From assembly GCA_039565995.1 (NCBI GenBank), contig CP154795.1, positions 310,001 through 374,000 on the forward strand: 64,000 nt of DNA, read 5' to 3'. Every line of letters begins with the position of its first letter. The first letter of the stretch is position 1. The DNA is from Propionibacteriaceae bacterium ZF39. Its GTDB lineage: Bacteria > Actinomycetota > Actinomycetes > Propionibacteriales > Propionibacteriaceae. This document shows positions 48,138 to 57,277 of the stretch, one piece after another. The notes beneath the pieces were generated by a model. The model did no database searches. It worked only from the letters and a program-made list of their open reading frames with translations, and was not told the DNA's origin. The translations under genes and the position numbers were made by a program.

Positions 48138-49194
48138 GGGGCACCTCTTCGTGCTGGGCGAGTTCGGGGACAGGAATATCGATGGCGCCGGCATCCAGTT
48201 CGGAGACCGTGTGCTGACCCGCGGTGTAGGGGTGGTGGCAGGCCAGGCGCCGATCGCCGCGGAGGATCAGCTCGGGGCGCACGTGCTCGCAGTCGTCCTG
48301 CTTGGCGGGGCAGCGGCTGGCGAACGAGCAGCCCTTCGGCAGGGCGTACAGCTGCGGCGGCCGACCGAGGATAGTCCGCAGCACGGTGTGCGGCGGGTTG
48401 TCCAGCAGCGGGCGCGCCTCCTCGAGCATCGCGGTGTAGTGGTGCGACGGACTGACGAAGATCTCCCTCGCATCGCCCGATTCGACGATGCGGCCGGCGT
48501 ACATCACCGACACCCGGTCGCACCGCTCGGCGATCAGGCTCAGGTCGTGCGACACGAGCAGGATCGCGAGCTCGCGGTCGACCCGCAGCTGATCGAACAG
48601 GTCGAGGATCTGTGCCTGGACCGTCACGTCGAGCGCCGTGGTGGGCTCGTCGGCGATCAGGACCTGCGGGTCACACGACAGTGCGATGGCGATCATGATG
48701 CGCTGGCGCTGACCACCGGAGAAGTGCAGCGGATATTCGTCGAGACGTTCCTTGGGGCGGGGGATGCCCACCTGGTCGAGCAGCTCGACCGCGCGCTTCC
48801 GGGCGTCGGACTTGCTGATGCCCAGATGCTGCATCATCGGCAGGGCGAGCTGCTGGCCGACCTTCATGACCGGGCTGAGCGCGGTCATCGGGTCCTGGAA
48901 GACCATGGAGATCTCGTTGCCCCGGATCTCCGAGCGCAGGGTGTCCTCGGGGGCCCCCAGGATCTCCTTGCCGCGATAGCGGATGGATCCGGTGCGACGG
49001 TGGATGTTGCGCTCGGGGTGGAGCCCGAGGACCGTACGCGCGGTGACCGACTTGCCGGACCCGGACTCGCCCACGAGGCCGTGGACCTGGCCGGGGGCCA
49101 GCGAGAGGTTGACCCCGTTGACGACCTCGGCCACGCCGTGGGGCGTATCGAAGTGGAGCGTGAGGTCCTCGATATCGAGAAGATTGGTGCTCAC
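48130..49194 (-). CDS. Peptide/nickel-type ABC transporter ATP-binding protein (OppD/DppD-like)
   Basis: The 354-residue ATPase has Walker [18 protein letters not shown], signature [17 protein letters not shown], Walker [13 protein letters not shown], switch His in LLVSHDLSL and the cysteine-rich tail ([16 protein letters not shown]...ACHHP). It energises the importer formed by the two permeases upstream. Its GTG start overlaps the stop of the permease gene and its end overlaps the next ATPase, so the four genes form one coupled operon. Confidence 0.92.
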   Translation of the reverse strand: MSTNLLDIEDLTLHFDTPHGVAEVVNGVNLSLAPGQVHGLVGESGSGKSVTARTVLGLHPERNIHRRTGSIRYRGKEILGAPEDTLRSEIRGNEISMVFQDPMTALSPVMKVGQQLALPMMQHLGISKSDARKRAVELLDQVGIPRPKERLDEYPLHFSGGQRQRIMIAIALSCDPQVLIADEPTTALDVTVQAQILDLFDQLRVDRELAILLVSHDLSLIAERCDRVSVMYAGRIVESGDAREIFVSPSHHYTAMLEEARPLLDNPPHTVLRTILGRPPQLYALPKGCSFASRCPAKQDDCEHVRPELILRGDRRLACHHPYTAGQHTVSELDAGAIDIPVPELAQHEEVPHE

Positions 49195-50096
49195 AGCGCG
49201 GCCTCCTTGATGTCGAAGCGCTTGCCGAAGTACTCCGCGAGGAAGTTCAGCGCCAGCAGGGTGATGAACATGACGAGCGCCGGCAGCAGGACGATGTGCG
49301 GGGCGGTGCTCAGTTCGGCGCGGCCGCTACCCATCATGGAGCCCCACGACGAGGCGGGCGGGGGTACGCCCAGGCCGAGGAAGCTCAGGCTGGCCTCCGC
49401 GACGATGGCAACGGCGACCAACACCATGGCGTACGAGATGACCGGCACAACCACGTTGGGCAGGATCTCCCGGATCAGGATGCGCACGTGGCCCATGCCC
49501 ATGCCACGCGCAGCGGTGACGAAGTCGCGGTTGGCGAACAGCATCGTCGCCGAGCGGGCGACGCGCGCCATGGCGGGGGACATGACCAGGCCGATGCCGA
49601 TGATGATCGTCAGCAGGCCGGGGCCCATGAACACACCGAGGGCGATCAGGGCCACGAGGGCGGGGAACGCCAGCAGGATGTCGATGAAGGCACTGATGAC
49701 CCGGTTGACGATGCCGCCGAAGTAGCCGGCGATCAGGCCGAGGAGCGTGCCCACGCCGGTGGCGACGGCCACCGCGGCCACACCGACGGTGAGCGAGACC
49801 CGGGCGCCGACGATGAGCCGGGCCAGGATGTCGCGGCCGATCTCGTCGGTGCCGAGGATATGGGCCGGGTGTCCGGGCGGGGCCATGATCGCCCGGTAGT
49901 CGGTCCGGGTCGGATCCGGCAGCGGCAGGAACGGCTGGACGATGATGAGTGCCAGCAGCACCAGGAGCCAGACGGCCGAGATCAGGACGGGAACAGGGTG
50001 CGCGAGCCAGCGCTTGCGGTTCTGCGAAGGAGTGACGGCGGCCGCCGCCATGGGTGCGGCTGCGGGATCCGGCGTGGTCGTTGGTGTCGTCGTCAT
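49191..50096 (-). CDS. ABC transporter permease (OppC/DppC-like)
   Basis: The 301-residue protein has a Thr/Pro/Ala-rich start, a TM helix near residues 35-55, then HILGTDEIGRDILARLIVGARVSLTVG (family hallmark) and the EAA loop RDFVTAARGMGMGHVRILIREILPN. About six TM segments are visible. I chose the ATG at 50096, since the longer reading is antisense to the upstream permease. It is coupled on both sides by 4-nt overlaps. Confidence 0.9.
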   Translation of the reverse strand: MTTTPTTTPDPAAAPMAAAAVTPSQNRKRWLAHPVPVLISAVWLLVLLALIIVQPFLPLPDPTRTDYRAIMAPPGHPAHILGTDEIGRDILARLIVGARVSLTVGVAAVAVATGVGTLLGLIAGYFGGIVNRVISAFIDILLAFPALVALIALGVFMGPGLLTIIIGIGLVMSPAMARVARSATMLFANRDFVTAARGMGMGHVRILIREILPNVVVPVISYAMVLVAVAIVAEASLSFLGLGVPPPASSWGSMMGSGRAELSTAPHIVLLPALVMFITLLALNFLAEYFGKRFDIKEAAL

Positions 50097-51046
50097 GATT
50101 GCACCCGGGGATCGAGGTAGGTGTACAGGAGGTCGACCAGGAAGTTGGCCAGGACATAACCGCACGCGATGAAGAGGATGATCCCCTGCACGAGCACGTA
50201 GTCACGGGTGTTGATGGCGGTGTAGAGCAGCGTGCCCACACCCGGCAGGCCCGAGATGAGCTCGATGATGATCGTGCCGCCGAGCAGGGTGCCGATGTTG
50301 ACGCCGACGACGGTGATGAGGGTCGGCAGCGACGGCTTCAGGGTGTAGCGGAAGAGGATGTCGAGCGGCTTGATGCCCTGGGCGCGGGCCATGAGGATGA
50401 AGTCCTCCTGGAGCGTCCGGATGACCTCGTTGCGCAACACACGCGTATACAGCGGGATCAGGGCTGTCGACAACGCCACCACTGGAATCACCATTGATTT
50501 CAGGTTGCCGCTGATGCTTTCCGACAGCGGGACGAAGCCGAGTGCCGGCAACCAGCGCAGCATGACCGCGAAGACCACGATCATCACGAGGGCGACGACG
50601 AAGTTGGGGATCGACTGCAGACCGAAGGCGAAGAACGCGGTGGCGCGGTCGAAGGGGGTGTCGCGCTTCTGGGCCGCGAACACGGCGAGCGGGATGGCGA
50701 TCACGAGGGAGACGACCTCGGCGAGGATCAGCAGCTCGAGCGTGACCGGGAGCCGGTCGGCGATCGAGGCGACCACGGTCTCACCCGTGCGGTAGGACAC
50801 GCCCAGATCGCCGGTGATGGCATTGCCGAGCCATTCGACGTAACGCACGAAGAACGGCTGGTCGAGGCCGAGCTGGGCGCGGATCTCGTCGACGGCGGTG
50901 GGAGAGGGGTTGGAGCTCGAGGCAACGATGACCTCGGCGGTGTCTCCGGGCAGCAGGTCGAGCAGCAGATAGACCAGGAAGCTGACACCCAGGAGCACCA
51001 TGAGGAGGTGGGCCGCCCTCATGGCGGACAGACGCAATTTCTTCAC
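50093..51046 (-). CDS. ABC transporter permease (OppB/DppB-like)
   Basis: The 317-residue protein has the family features LLMVLLGVSFLVYLLLDLLPGD, LGLDQPFFVRYVEWLGNAITGDLGVSYRTGETV (split by a loop) and the EAA loop DFILMARAQGIKPLDILFRYTLKPSL with GTIIIELISGLPGVGTLLYTAI. The GTG at 51046 places the basic KKLRLS directly before TM1. It is the first gene of the ABC operon on the minus strand. A TTCCATTGGGTGATAGC motif is 76 nt upstream. Confidence 0.9.
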   Translation of the reverse strand: MKKLRLSAMRAAHLLMVLLGVSFLVYLLLDLLPGDTAEVIVASSSNPSPTAVDEIRAQLGLDQPFFVRYVEWLGNAITGDLGVSYRTGETVVASIADRLPVTLELLILAEVVSLVIAIPLAVFAAQKRDTPFDRATAFFAFGLQSIPNFVVALVMIVVFAVMLRWLPALGFVPLSESISGNLKSMVIPVVALSTALIPLYTRVLRNEVIRTLQEDFILMARAQGIKPLDILFRYTLKPSLPTLITVVGVNIGTLLGGTIIIELISGLPGVGTLLYTAINTRDYVLVQGIILFIACGYVLANFLVDLLYTYLDPRVQS

Positions 51047-51121
51047 GGGACGGGGCCCTTTGCGGTAGGGGGGTTGTCGTAGCAGGACAGTACGGACCGG
51101 CGTTGGCCCGTGGACGGCTCT

Positions 51122-51138
51122 TTCCATTGGGTGATAGC
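51122..51138 (+). promoter_or_regulatory. Transport-type motif TTCCR-N5-TGATR, copy 1
   Basis: TTCCATTGGGTGATAGC lies between the permease start (51046) and the terminator of the binding-protein gene. It reads in the opposite direction to the permease gene. The other three copies read in the direction of the gene they precede. Confidence 0.45.
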
Positions 51139-51203
51139 CGCCATCGGCCGCTCCCCACCGGGTGGAAAAACGGCTCGAAAACGTGGGGAAGTCAGGGTGT
51201 GGG

Positions 51204-51247
51204 TGACCGTGGCTCCGCGCCGGATGACCAGCCCGGAGCCACGGTCA
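51204..51247 (-). terminator. Terminator of the first solute-binding-protein gene
   Basis: TGACCGTGGCTCCG (51204-51217) and CGGAGCCACGGTCA (51234-51247) are perfect 14-bp arms, 20 nt after the minus-strand stop at 51267. Confidence 0.65.
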
Positions 51248-51266
51248 GGGGTGGGTCACCGACGGA

Positions 51267-52901
51267 TCAGGTGGTCCACAGTTCGCGATAGTCGGGGTCG
51301 GCCAGGCCGGTCCGGAAACCGGGGAAGTTACCGACCTTGGGCCCGACGTACATGCCCTGACGGTGGGCGCTGAGGGGCACGACGGGAACCCACTGGGCGA
51401 ACCGCTGCTGCAGTTCGTTGTAGATCTCGACCTTGCGTTCCTGGCCGGCGGTGGTCTGGAGCTCGTCGAGGAGCCTGTCGACCTCGGGATCACCGGCGCC
51501 GCCGGAGTTGCCGCGGGAGCCGCTGTGCCACAGCGTGCGCAGGGAGTGGTCGACCTCGGCGCGCACCTCGACGAAGCGGAGCTGCACGTCGAAGTTGCCC
51601 GACAGGGCCTCGGTGACCTGGGTCGGCTGATCCGCGGTCCGCAGGGTGACGTTGATGCCCGCATCGGTGAGCATCTGCTGCACGATCTGGCCCTGCTTCT
51701 GGAAGTCGGGGTTGGCGATCATGCTCATGGTGAAGTCGACCGGCTTGCCCTCGGCCCGGAGCGCCTCGATCGTTGCCTTGGCCTCTTCCGGGTTGTAGGT
51801 CGGCCAGCCGGAGTCGGCCAGGTAGTAGGGGTTGGACGGCGGGAACATGCCGTCCATCGGGGTGTTCAGCCCATCGAACACCGCGTCGTTGAGCGCCTCG
51901 TTGTCGATCGACTGCGCGATGGCCTTGCGGAAGCGCTCGTCATCGAACGGCGCCTTGCGGAGGTTCATCAGCAGCGTGTAGTAGGTCCCGTCCGGCTGAT
52001 AGAGCGACACCAGGCCCTGATCGGTGGCCGAGCGCAGGTCGGTGCCGGTCTGGGTCTGAGCCATGTCGAGCGTGCCGGCGACGACCGCGGAGAGGCGGGC
52101 GTTGCTGTCGGCGGCGGGCACGAACCGCAGCTCGTCGAGGTGGGGCTTGCCCGGGATGCGATAGTGCGGGTTCTTCTTCATCACGATCTCGCCACCGGGG
52201 GTGAACTCCGTCACCATGAACGGGCCCGCTCCGACCGGGCGTACGCCGAACTGCGCGCCCTCCTTGTCCACCGCGGCGGGGGAGGAGATCATGCCGGCGG
52301 AGAGTACGCCGGACGGCACGAGCACCTTCGGGAAGTTGGCGTTCGCCTCCTTGAGGACGAAGCGTACGGTCTCGGGATCCTCCGCCGTCATCGACTCGAT
52401 CGCGCGGATATCACCGGCGGACCGGGTGAGGGAGCGCTCGCCGGCGACCCGCTCGAGGCTGTGCACGACGGCCTCGGCGTTGAAGTCGGTGCCGTCGGAG
52501 AACTTGACTCCGGTGGGCAGCTTCATGACCCAGGTCTTGCCGTCGTCGGTGGTTTCGATGCTCTTGGCGAGTTCGGGGGTGACATTGCCCTTCTCGTCAT
52601 AGACGAACAGGGAGTCATAGATCGCCCGCATGACGCTGGCCTGCGACGAGACGACGCCGGCCGGGTCGAGCGACTCGGCGGCGGTCATGGTGCCGATGCT
52701 CAGGCTGCCCCCGTCCTTGGCGGGATTGCGGTTGAGTGACTGGGTGCCGTCCTCGGCGGCGACGACGCCCTCGGCGACCGGCGGCCTGTAATCCCGGCCT
52801 CTCGGCTGGTCGTCGCCCGTGGTGCCACCACCTCCGCCGCACCCGGCCAGGCCGAGCACCGCTGCGGTGACAAGGGCTGCCACGCGATACCTGCGCGCCA
52901 T
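51267..52901 (-). CDS. Extracellular solute-binding lipoprotein, family 5 (copy 1)
   Basis: The 544-residue protein has a lipoprotein signal (MARRYRVAALVTAAVLGLAGC, lipobox LAGC) followed by a Gly-rich linker. The family 5 binding-protein pattern follows: SLDPAGVVSSQASVMRAIYDSLFVYD, WVMKLPTGVKFSDGTDFNAEAVVHSLER and FRKAIAQSIDNEALNDAVFDG. It captures substrate outside the membrane for the importer at 47118-51046. GGAAGGAG precedes the ATG at 52901. It has a close paralogue directly upstream (53071). Family 5 binds peptides, nickel complexes, sugars and other organic molecules, so the ligand is open. Confidence 0.92.
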   Translation of the reverse strand: MARRYRVAALVTAAVLGLAGCGGGGGTTGDDQPRGRDYRPPVAEGVVAAEDGTQSLNRNPAKDGGSLSIGTMTAAESLDPAGVVSSQASVMRAIYDSLFVYDEKGNVTPELAKSIETTDDGKTWVMKLPTGVKFSDGTDFNAEAVVHSLERVAGERSLTRSAGDIRAIESMTAEDPETVRFVLKEANANFPKVLVPSGVLSAGMISSPAAVDKEGAQFGVRPVGAGPFMVTEFTPGGEIVMKKNPHYRIPGKPHLDELRFVPAADSNARLSAVVAGTLDMAQTQTGTDLRSATDQGLVSLYQPDGTYYTLLMNLRKAPFDDERFRKAIAQSIDNEALNDAVFDGLNTPMDGMFPPSNPYYLADSGWPTYNPEEAKATIEALRAEGKPVDFTMSMIANPDFQKQGQIVQQMLTDAGINVTLRTADQPTQVTEALSGNFDVQLRFVEVRAEVDHSLRTLWHSGSRGNSGGAGDPEVDRLLDELQTTAGQERKVEIYNELQQRFAQWVPVVPLSAHRQGMYVGPKVGNFPGFRTGLADPDYRELWTT

Positions 52902-52969
52902 CGCGCACTCCTTCCATAGCTTCTTATGACTCTTCAAGGCTCGCAGCGGGCGCGTCCGCACAGGGCCTA

Positions 52970-52986
52970 GCTATCACTGACTGGAA
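52970..52986 (-). promoter_or_regulatory. Transport-type motif TTCCR-N5-TGATR, copy 2
   Basis: On the minus strand this reads TTCCAGTCAGTGATAGC, 69 nt upstream of the binding-protein start at 52901. Confidence 0.5.
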
Positions 52987-53016
52987 GGCAGAACCGGGTT
53001 CCTTCGGACAACAGAA

Positions 53017-53051
53017 AACCGGGCCGATCGCACGTGGCGATCGGCCCGGTT
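53017..53051 (-). terminator. Terminator of the second solute-binding-protein gene
   Basis: AACCGGGCCGATCG (53017-53030) and CGATCGGCCCGGTT (53038-53051) are perfect 14-bp arms. On the minus strand the stem is followed by TTCTGTTGT, a modest T-rich tail. Confidence 0.75.
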
Positions 53052-53070
53052 GTCAGCGGGACGGCTCGGA

Positions 53071-54711
53071 TCAGGAGGTCCAGAGCTCGCGATAATCGGG
53101 ATCGGCCATGCCCGGGCGGAAGCCGGGGAAGTTGCCGACCTTCGGTCCCACATACCAGCCCTGGCGATGCGCGTTGAGCGGGACGATCGGAACCCATTCG
53201 GCGAAGCGAGTCTGCAGTTCGTCATAGATCTCGGCCTTGCGCGCCTGGCCGGCCGTGGTCTGGAGCTCGTCGAGGAGCTTGTCGATCTCGGGGTCACCCG
53301 CGCCACCGGAGTTGCCACGGGAGGTGCTGTAGTACAGCGTCCGCAGCGACTGGTCGATCTCGGCCCGGACCTCCACGAAGCGGATCTGGACATCGAAGTT
53401 GCCCGACAGCGCCTCGGTCACCATGGTCGGCTGATCGGCCGTCCGCAGCTGCACGTCGAGGCCGGCATCGGCCAGCATCTGCTGCACGATCTGGGCCTGC
53501 TTCTGGATTTCCGGCTGAGCGGTGGTGGTGATGGTCATGCTGACCGGCTTGCCGGCCGCCTTCAGTTCCTCCACGGCGGCCCTGGCCTCGTCGACGTTGT
53601 ACGCCGGCCAGCCGGAGTCAGCCTTGTAGTAGGGGTTCGAAGGCGGGAACATGCCGTCCATCGGGGTGTTCAGCCCGTCGAACACCGCATCGTTGAGTGC
53701 CTCGTTGTCGATCGCCTGGACGACGGCCTTGCGGAACTTCGGATCGCTGAACGGCTCCTTCTTCAGGTTGAACAGCACGTTGTAGTAGGTGCCGTCCGGC
53801 TGATAGAGCGAGGTCAGGCCCTGATCGGTGGCCTGGCGCAGGTCGGTGCCGCTCTGGGTGGCGCCCATGTCGAGAGTGCCGGCGACGACTGCGGAGAGCC
53901 GGGCGTTGTTGTCGGTGGCCGGAACGAACTTCAGCTCGTCGAGGTGGGGCTTGCCAGGGATGCGGTAGTGCGGGTTCTTCTCCATGACGATCTCGCCACC
54001 AGGGGTGAACGACTTGACCATGAACGGGCCGGTTCCCACGGGCCGAATGCCGAACTGCGCGCCTTCCTTCTCCACCGCGGTGGGAGAGGAGATCATGCCG
54101 GCGGAGAGTACGCCGGCCGGGACCAGCACCTTCGGGAAGCTCGCGTTGGGAGCCTTGAGGACGAACCGCACGGTGTCAGCACCCTCGGCGGTCATCGACT
54201 CCACGGCGCGGATGTCGCCGGCGGAGCGAGCGAGGGACTGCGGGCCGGCGACGCGCGTGAGGCTGTGCACCACGGCTTCGGCGTTGAAGTCGGTGCCGTC
54301 GGAGAATTTCACTCCGGTCGGCAGCTTCATGACCCAGGTCTTCCCATCGTCATCGGTCTCGATGCTCTCGGCCAGGTTGGGCTGGACTTCGCCCTTCTCG
54401 TCATAGACGAACAGCGGGTCATAGATCGCCCGCATCACGCCGGCCTGACCCGAGACGACACCCGCCGGATCGAGGGACTCCGCAGCGGTCATGAGGCCGA
54501 TGCTCAGGCTGCCGCCGTCCTTGGCAGGGTTGCGCTCCAGCGTCTGTGAGCCGTCCTCGCGGACTTCGACGCCCTGCGCCACCGGCGGCTTGTAATCCCG
54601 GCCCCGGGGCTGATCCTGGCCACCCGTGCCACTGCCGCCCCCGCCGCCACAGCCGGCGAGGCCGATAACCGCAGCGGTGACGAGCGCCGCCAGGCGATAT
54701 TTGCGCGCCAT
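53071..54711 (-). CDS. Extracellular solute-binding lipoprotein, family 5 (copy 2)
   Basis: The 546-residue lipoprotein (MARKYRLAALVTAAVIGLAGC) agrees with copy 1 over its whole length, by eye at about four residues in five. Shared blocks include RPVGxGPFMV, NPHYRIPGKPHLDEL and LNTPMDGMFPPSNPYY. Differences gather around residues 265-300 and 415-440. Each copy has its own terminator and its own upstream motif, so they can be expressed separately. This looks like a tandem duplication giving one transporter two ligand ranges. Confidence 0.92.
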   Translation of the reverse strand: MARKYRLAALVTAAVIGLAGCGGGGGSGTGGQDQPRGRDYKPPVAQGVEVREDGSQTLERNPAKDGGSLSIGLMTAAESLDPAGVVSGQAGVMRAIYDPLFVYDEKGEVQPNLAESIETDDDGKTWVMKLPTGVKFSDGTDFNAEAVVHSLTRVAGPQSLARSAGDIRAVESMTAEGADTVRFVLKAPNASFPKVLVPAGVLSAGMISSPTAVEKEGAQFGIRPVGTGPFMVKSFTPGGEIVMEKNPHYRIPGKPHLDELKFVPATDNNARLSAVVAGTLDMGATQSGTDLRQATDQGLTSLYQPDGTYYNVLFNLKKEPFSDPKFRKAVVQAIDNEALNDAVFDGLNTPMDGMFPPSNPYYKADSGWPAYNVDEARAAVEELKAAGKPVSMTITTTAQPEIQKQAQIVQQMLADAGLDVQLRTADQPTMVTEALSGNFDVQIRFVEVRAEIDQSLRTLYYSTSRGNSGGAGDPEIDKLLDELQTTAGQARKAEIYDELQTRFAEWVPIVPLNAHRQGWYVGPKVGNFPGFRPGMADPDYRELWTS

Positions 54712-54820
54712 TGCGCACCCCTTCCATTGGTTTCTTGCTGTTCGGGACCGTCTCCGGGTCCGTCGTTTCGGTGGTCCGATTGATCAAGGCTGGCACCGGG
54801 GGCCGGGGTTGGCGAAGCCT

Positions 54821-54837
54821 GCTATCACTCATCGGAA
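54821..54837 (-). promoter_or_regulatory. Transport-type motif TTCCR-N5-TGATR, copy 3
   Basis: On the minus strand this reads TTCCGATGAGTGATAGC, 110 nt upstream of the binding-protein start at 54711. Confidence 0.5.
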
Positions 54838-54889
54838 GAACTGTCACGCGGGTCGTTCCGGAGCTCGTGGCCCGCCCGGAGAAGCGGAG

Positions 54890-54917
54890 CAGCCCCTGCC
54901 GCGAACGGCAGGGGCTG
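54890..54917 (-). terminator. Terminator of the hydrolase gene
   Basis: CAGCCCCTGCCG (54890-54901) and CGGCAGGGGCTG (54906-54917) pair perfectly around a 4-nt loop, 26 nt after the minus-strand stop at 54943. Confidence 0.7.
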
Positions 54918-54942
54918 GGGGCGGACCGGACGAGGCGGAAAA

Positions 54943-55779
54943 TCAGGCGCCGAGCACGAAGGACGCCACCTCGCGGTTGAACTCCTTGGGATGCTCGACC
55001 TGGGCCCAGTGGCCGCAGCGGTTGATGAGCAGGATGCGCGAATCCGGGATGGTCGCGCAGAGATAGAGGCTGTTCTCATAGTGCACGACGCGGTCGTCGC
55101 GGCCGTGGATGAGCAGGGTCGGGCAGGAGATGCTGCGCAGCTCGGCCTCGGTGGCCATGCCCGACCGGGGCTTGGTCAGGCCCTCGATGAAGTTGTCGAG
55201 GTGCTCCTGGTTGGCCTTCGCGTTGTCGGAACGCTGCTTGGCCAGCGCATCGGTGGCGTTGCCCGAGTCGAAGGTCATGATCTCGGTGAGCTTCTTCATC
55301 TGGTCGACGCTGGGATCGCGGTAGCCCTGCTGCAGGACCTTCAGGCCCTCGGTCGGGCCGTCGGCCGCACCGAACAGCTTCACCTGCGGCGAGCCGGCAC
55401 CCATGGTGATCAGGTGCGTGATGCGATCGGGGTAGGTCGCGGCGAACTTGATCGCGACCGCGCCGCCCATCGAGTTGCCGACGACGGCGGCCTTGTCGAT
55501 GCCCAGGGCGTCGAGAACCTCGCGCACGGCGGTGTGATGGTCGCGCTCGTTGTATTTCACGGGGAACGACTTGCCCCAACCGGGCAGGTCGATCGCGATG
55601 CAGCGGATCTTCTCGCCGAGTTCGGCCATGTTGCTGGCGAAGTTGCTCCAGCCGGTGGCACCGGGGCCCGAGCCGTGCAGGAACACGACGGGGTGGCCCT
55701 CGCCGACCTCCTGGTAGTACACGTCGCCACGCGAGATCGTGACCTTCTTCTCGGTGCCTTCCTGAGTGATGTCGAGCAT
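54943..55779 (-). CDS. Alpha/beta hydrolase, meta-cleavage-product hydrolase type (intact)
   Basis: The 278-residue protein has the MCP-hydrolase pattern VVFLHGSGPGATGWSNF (oxyanion region), nucleophile Ser103 in VVGNSMGGAVAIKFA, acid Asp in LLIHGRDDRVV and catalytic His in INRCGHWAQVEHP. This is the BphD/HsaD/MhpC group, which hydrolyses C-C bonds of extradiol ring-cleavage products. The ATG at 55779 was preferred because GGAAGG is 6 nt upstream; ATG at 55785 is too close to it. It is divergent from block F and should serve the dioxygenase at 58459. Confidence 0.88.
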   Translation of the reverse strand: MLDITQEGTEKKVTISRGDVYYQEVGEGHPVVFLHGSGPGATGWSNFASNMAELGEKIRCIAIDLPGWGKSFPVKYNERDHHTAVREVLDALGIDKAAVVGNSMGGAVAIKFAATYPDRITHLITMGAGSPQVKLFGAADGPTEGLKVLQQGYRDPSVDQMKKLTEIMTFDSGNATDALAKQRSDNAKANQEHLDNFIEGLTKPRSGMATEAELRSISCPTLLIHGRDDRVVHYENSLYLCATIPDSRILLINRCGHWAQVEHPKEFNREVASFVLGA

Positions 55780-55849
55780 GGCCATCCTTCCGGTCTGTGC
55801 TGGGCCTGAGCGTCAGCCAACCCGATCCGAGCTCCACCGGTCCCGAGAA

Positions 55850-55866
55850 TTCCATTGGGTGATGTG
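55850..55866 (+). promoter_or_regulatory. Transport-type motif TTCCR-N5-TGATR, copy 4
   Basis: TTCCATTGGGTGATGTG lies in the 198-nt gap between the hydrolase and the second MFS gene, 111 nt before the latter. Its first 14 bases are identical to copy 1. Confidence 0.5.
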
Positions 55867-55977
55867 TCTTCGCCGTGGTCCCGGAGGCGCTGTGAATGTT
55901 GAGTCGTGGCTTTCCGTGTTCCCTGCGAGACGCGTCCGCCACACCCTCCCCGATTCCCCGCCGAGCAAAGGAACGCG

Positions 55978-57264
55978 ATGACACCGCCCCGACGACCTCG
56001 CCCCGCGGGTGGGTCGTTGCGGGCCTTCCGGCATCGCAAGTATCTGGCGTTCTGGAGTGCGGCCCTCATCTCCAATATCGGTGCGTGGTTGTCGAACCTC
56101 ACAGTGCCGTTCGTGATCTTCCAGATCACGGAATCTGCGCTGCTCACGGGGTTCGCCACCGTGGCCCAGTTCCTGCCGAGCTTCGTGCTCGGTCCGGTCG
56201 CCGGCTGGCTGGCGGACCGTTATGACCGACGCAAGGTCTTGCTCTTCACCCAGTCCGGCATGGCGGTCACCGCTATCGCGCTCTGGCTGCTGTGGAGCAA
56301 CGGCTTCCACAACATCTGGGCGCTCCTGGCCCTGGTCGGCCTGCAGGGCATCGTCCAGGGACTCAACATGCCGGCCTGGCAGTCGTTCGTCCACGACCTC
56401 GTGCCCCGCTCCGACCTGGCGTCGGCGGTGGCGCTCAACTCGCTCCAGTTCAACGCCGCCCGCTCGATCGGCCCGATGATCGCCGGCGCGATCATCACGG
56501 TCCTCGGGCCGGCCGGTTCGTTCGGGCTCAACGCCGTGTCCTATGTGGCCGTGCTGACCGTGTTGTTCATCATCCGTGCCGACAGCTCGGAGGAACGCGG
56601 GCAGCCCACCGGCAACTTCCTCACCGCCGCGCGCTACCTGCTCACCCAGCCGGGCCTCGTGCTGTCGGTGGTGGTCGCGATCCTGGTGAGCTCCCTGATC
56701 AACCCCGTCATGCAGTTCACCGTCGTCTTCGCGGGCTCGGTCTTCCATGTCGGGGCGTGGCCGCTCGGCCTGATGAACGGCGCAGTCGGCATCGGAGCGC
56801 TGCTCGTGGTGCCCTGCGTCGCCGGATCGGCCGGGTTCTCCCGCGCCGACATCGTGCGGCTCGGCCTGCTGCTGATGGGCATCGGCATGGTCGGCTTCGC
56901 CGTCTCCCCGAACTGGATCGTGGCCTCCGGCGCACTCATCATCCTGGGCGCCGGCTTCCTCGCCTCCATCTCGGCCACCAACACCGCGATCCAGCTGATC
57001 GTCGCCGAACCCTTCCGGGGCCGCGTCATGGCGATCCGCATCATGTTCTACACGCTGGCCTATCCGGTCGGGGCGCTCGTCATGGGCGCCATCTCCGACC
57101 GCGTCGGTCCTCGCCCGGTGGTGCTGGGCGCGGCCGTGATCATGCTGCTCGCCTGGGCTCTCATGGCGTTCCGAGGGCGTACCTATTCGCTCAACCATCT
57201 CGATGACCCCTATGACGACTCGTTCGACGGGCCGTCCGCCCATTCCCCTGTTGAAAGCCGATGA
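55978..57264 (+). CDS. MFS exporter (EntS/MFS_3 type), second copy
   Basis: The 428-residue protein matches the first copy at 45694 in layout: SLRAFRHRKYLAFWSAALISN, GWLADRYDRRKVLLFTQSG, SWQSFVHDLVPR-like QSFVHDLVPRSDLASAV, FRGRVMAIRIMFYTLAYPVGAL and the end HLDDPYDDSFD. By eye about half the residues agree. Twelve TM helices are likely. It starts with AAAGGAA before the ATG. It is the first gene of block F and is probably co-transcribed with the flavin reductase fusion 13 nt downstream. Confidence 0.87.
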   Translation: MTPPRRPRPAGGSLRAFRHRKYLAFWSAALISNIGAWLSNLTVPFVIFQITESALLTGFATVAQFLPSFVLGPVAGWLADRYDRRKVLLFTQSGMAVTAIALWLLWSNGFHNIWALLALVGLQGIVQGLNMPAWQSFVHDLVPRSDLASAVALNSLQFNAARSIGPMIAGAIITVLGPAGSFGLNAVSYVAVLTVLFIIRADSSEERGQPTGNFLTAARYLLTQPGLVLSVVVAILVSSLINPVMQFTVVFAGSVFHVGAWPLGLMNGAVGIGALLVVPCVAGSAGFSRADIVRLGLLLMGIGMVGFAVSPNWIVASGALIILGAGFLASISATNTAIQLIVAEPFRGRVMAIRIMFYTLAYPVGALVMGAISDRVGPRPVVLGAAVIMLLAWALMAFRGRTYSLNHLDDPYDDSFDGPSAHSPVESR

Positions 57265-57277
57265 GAGTAGAAATCAG

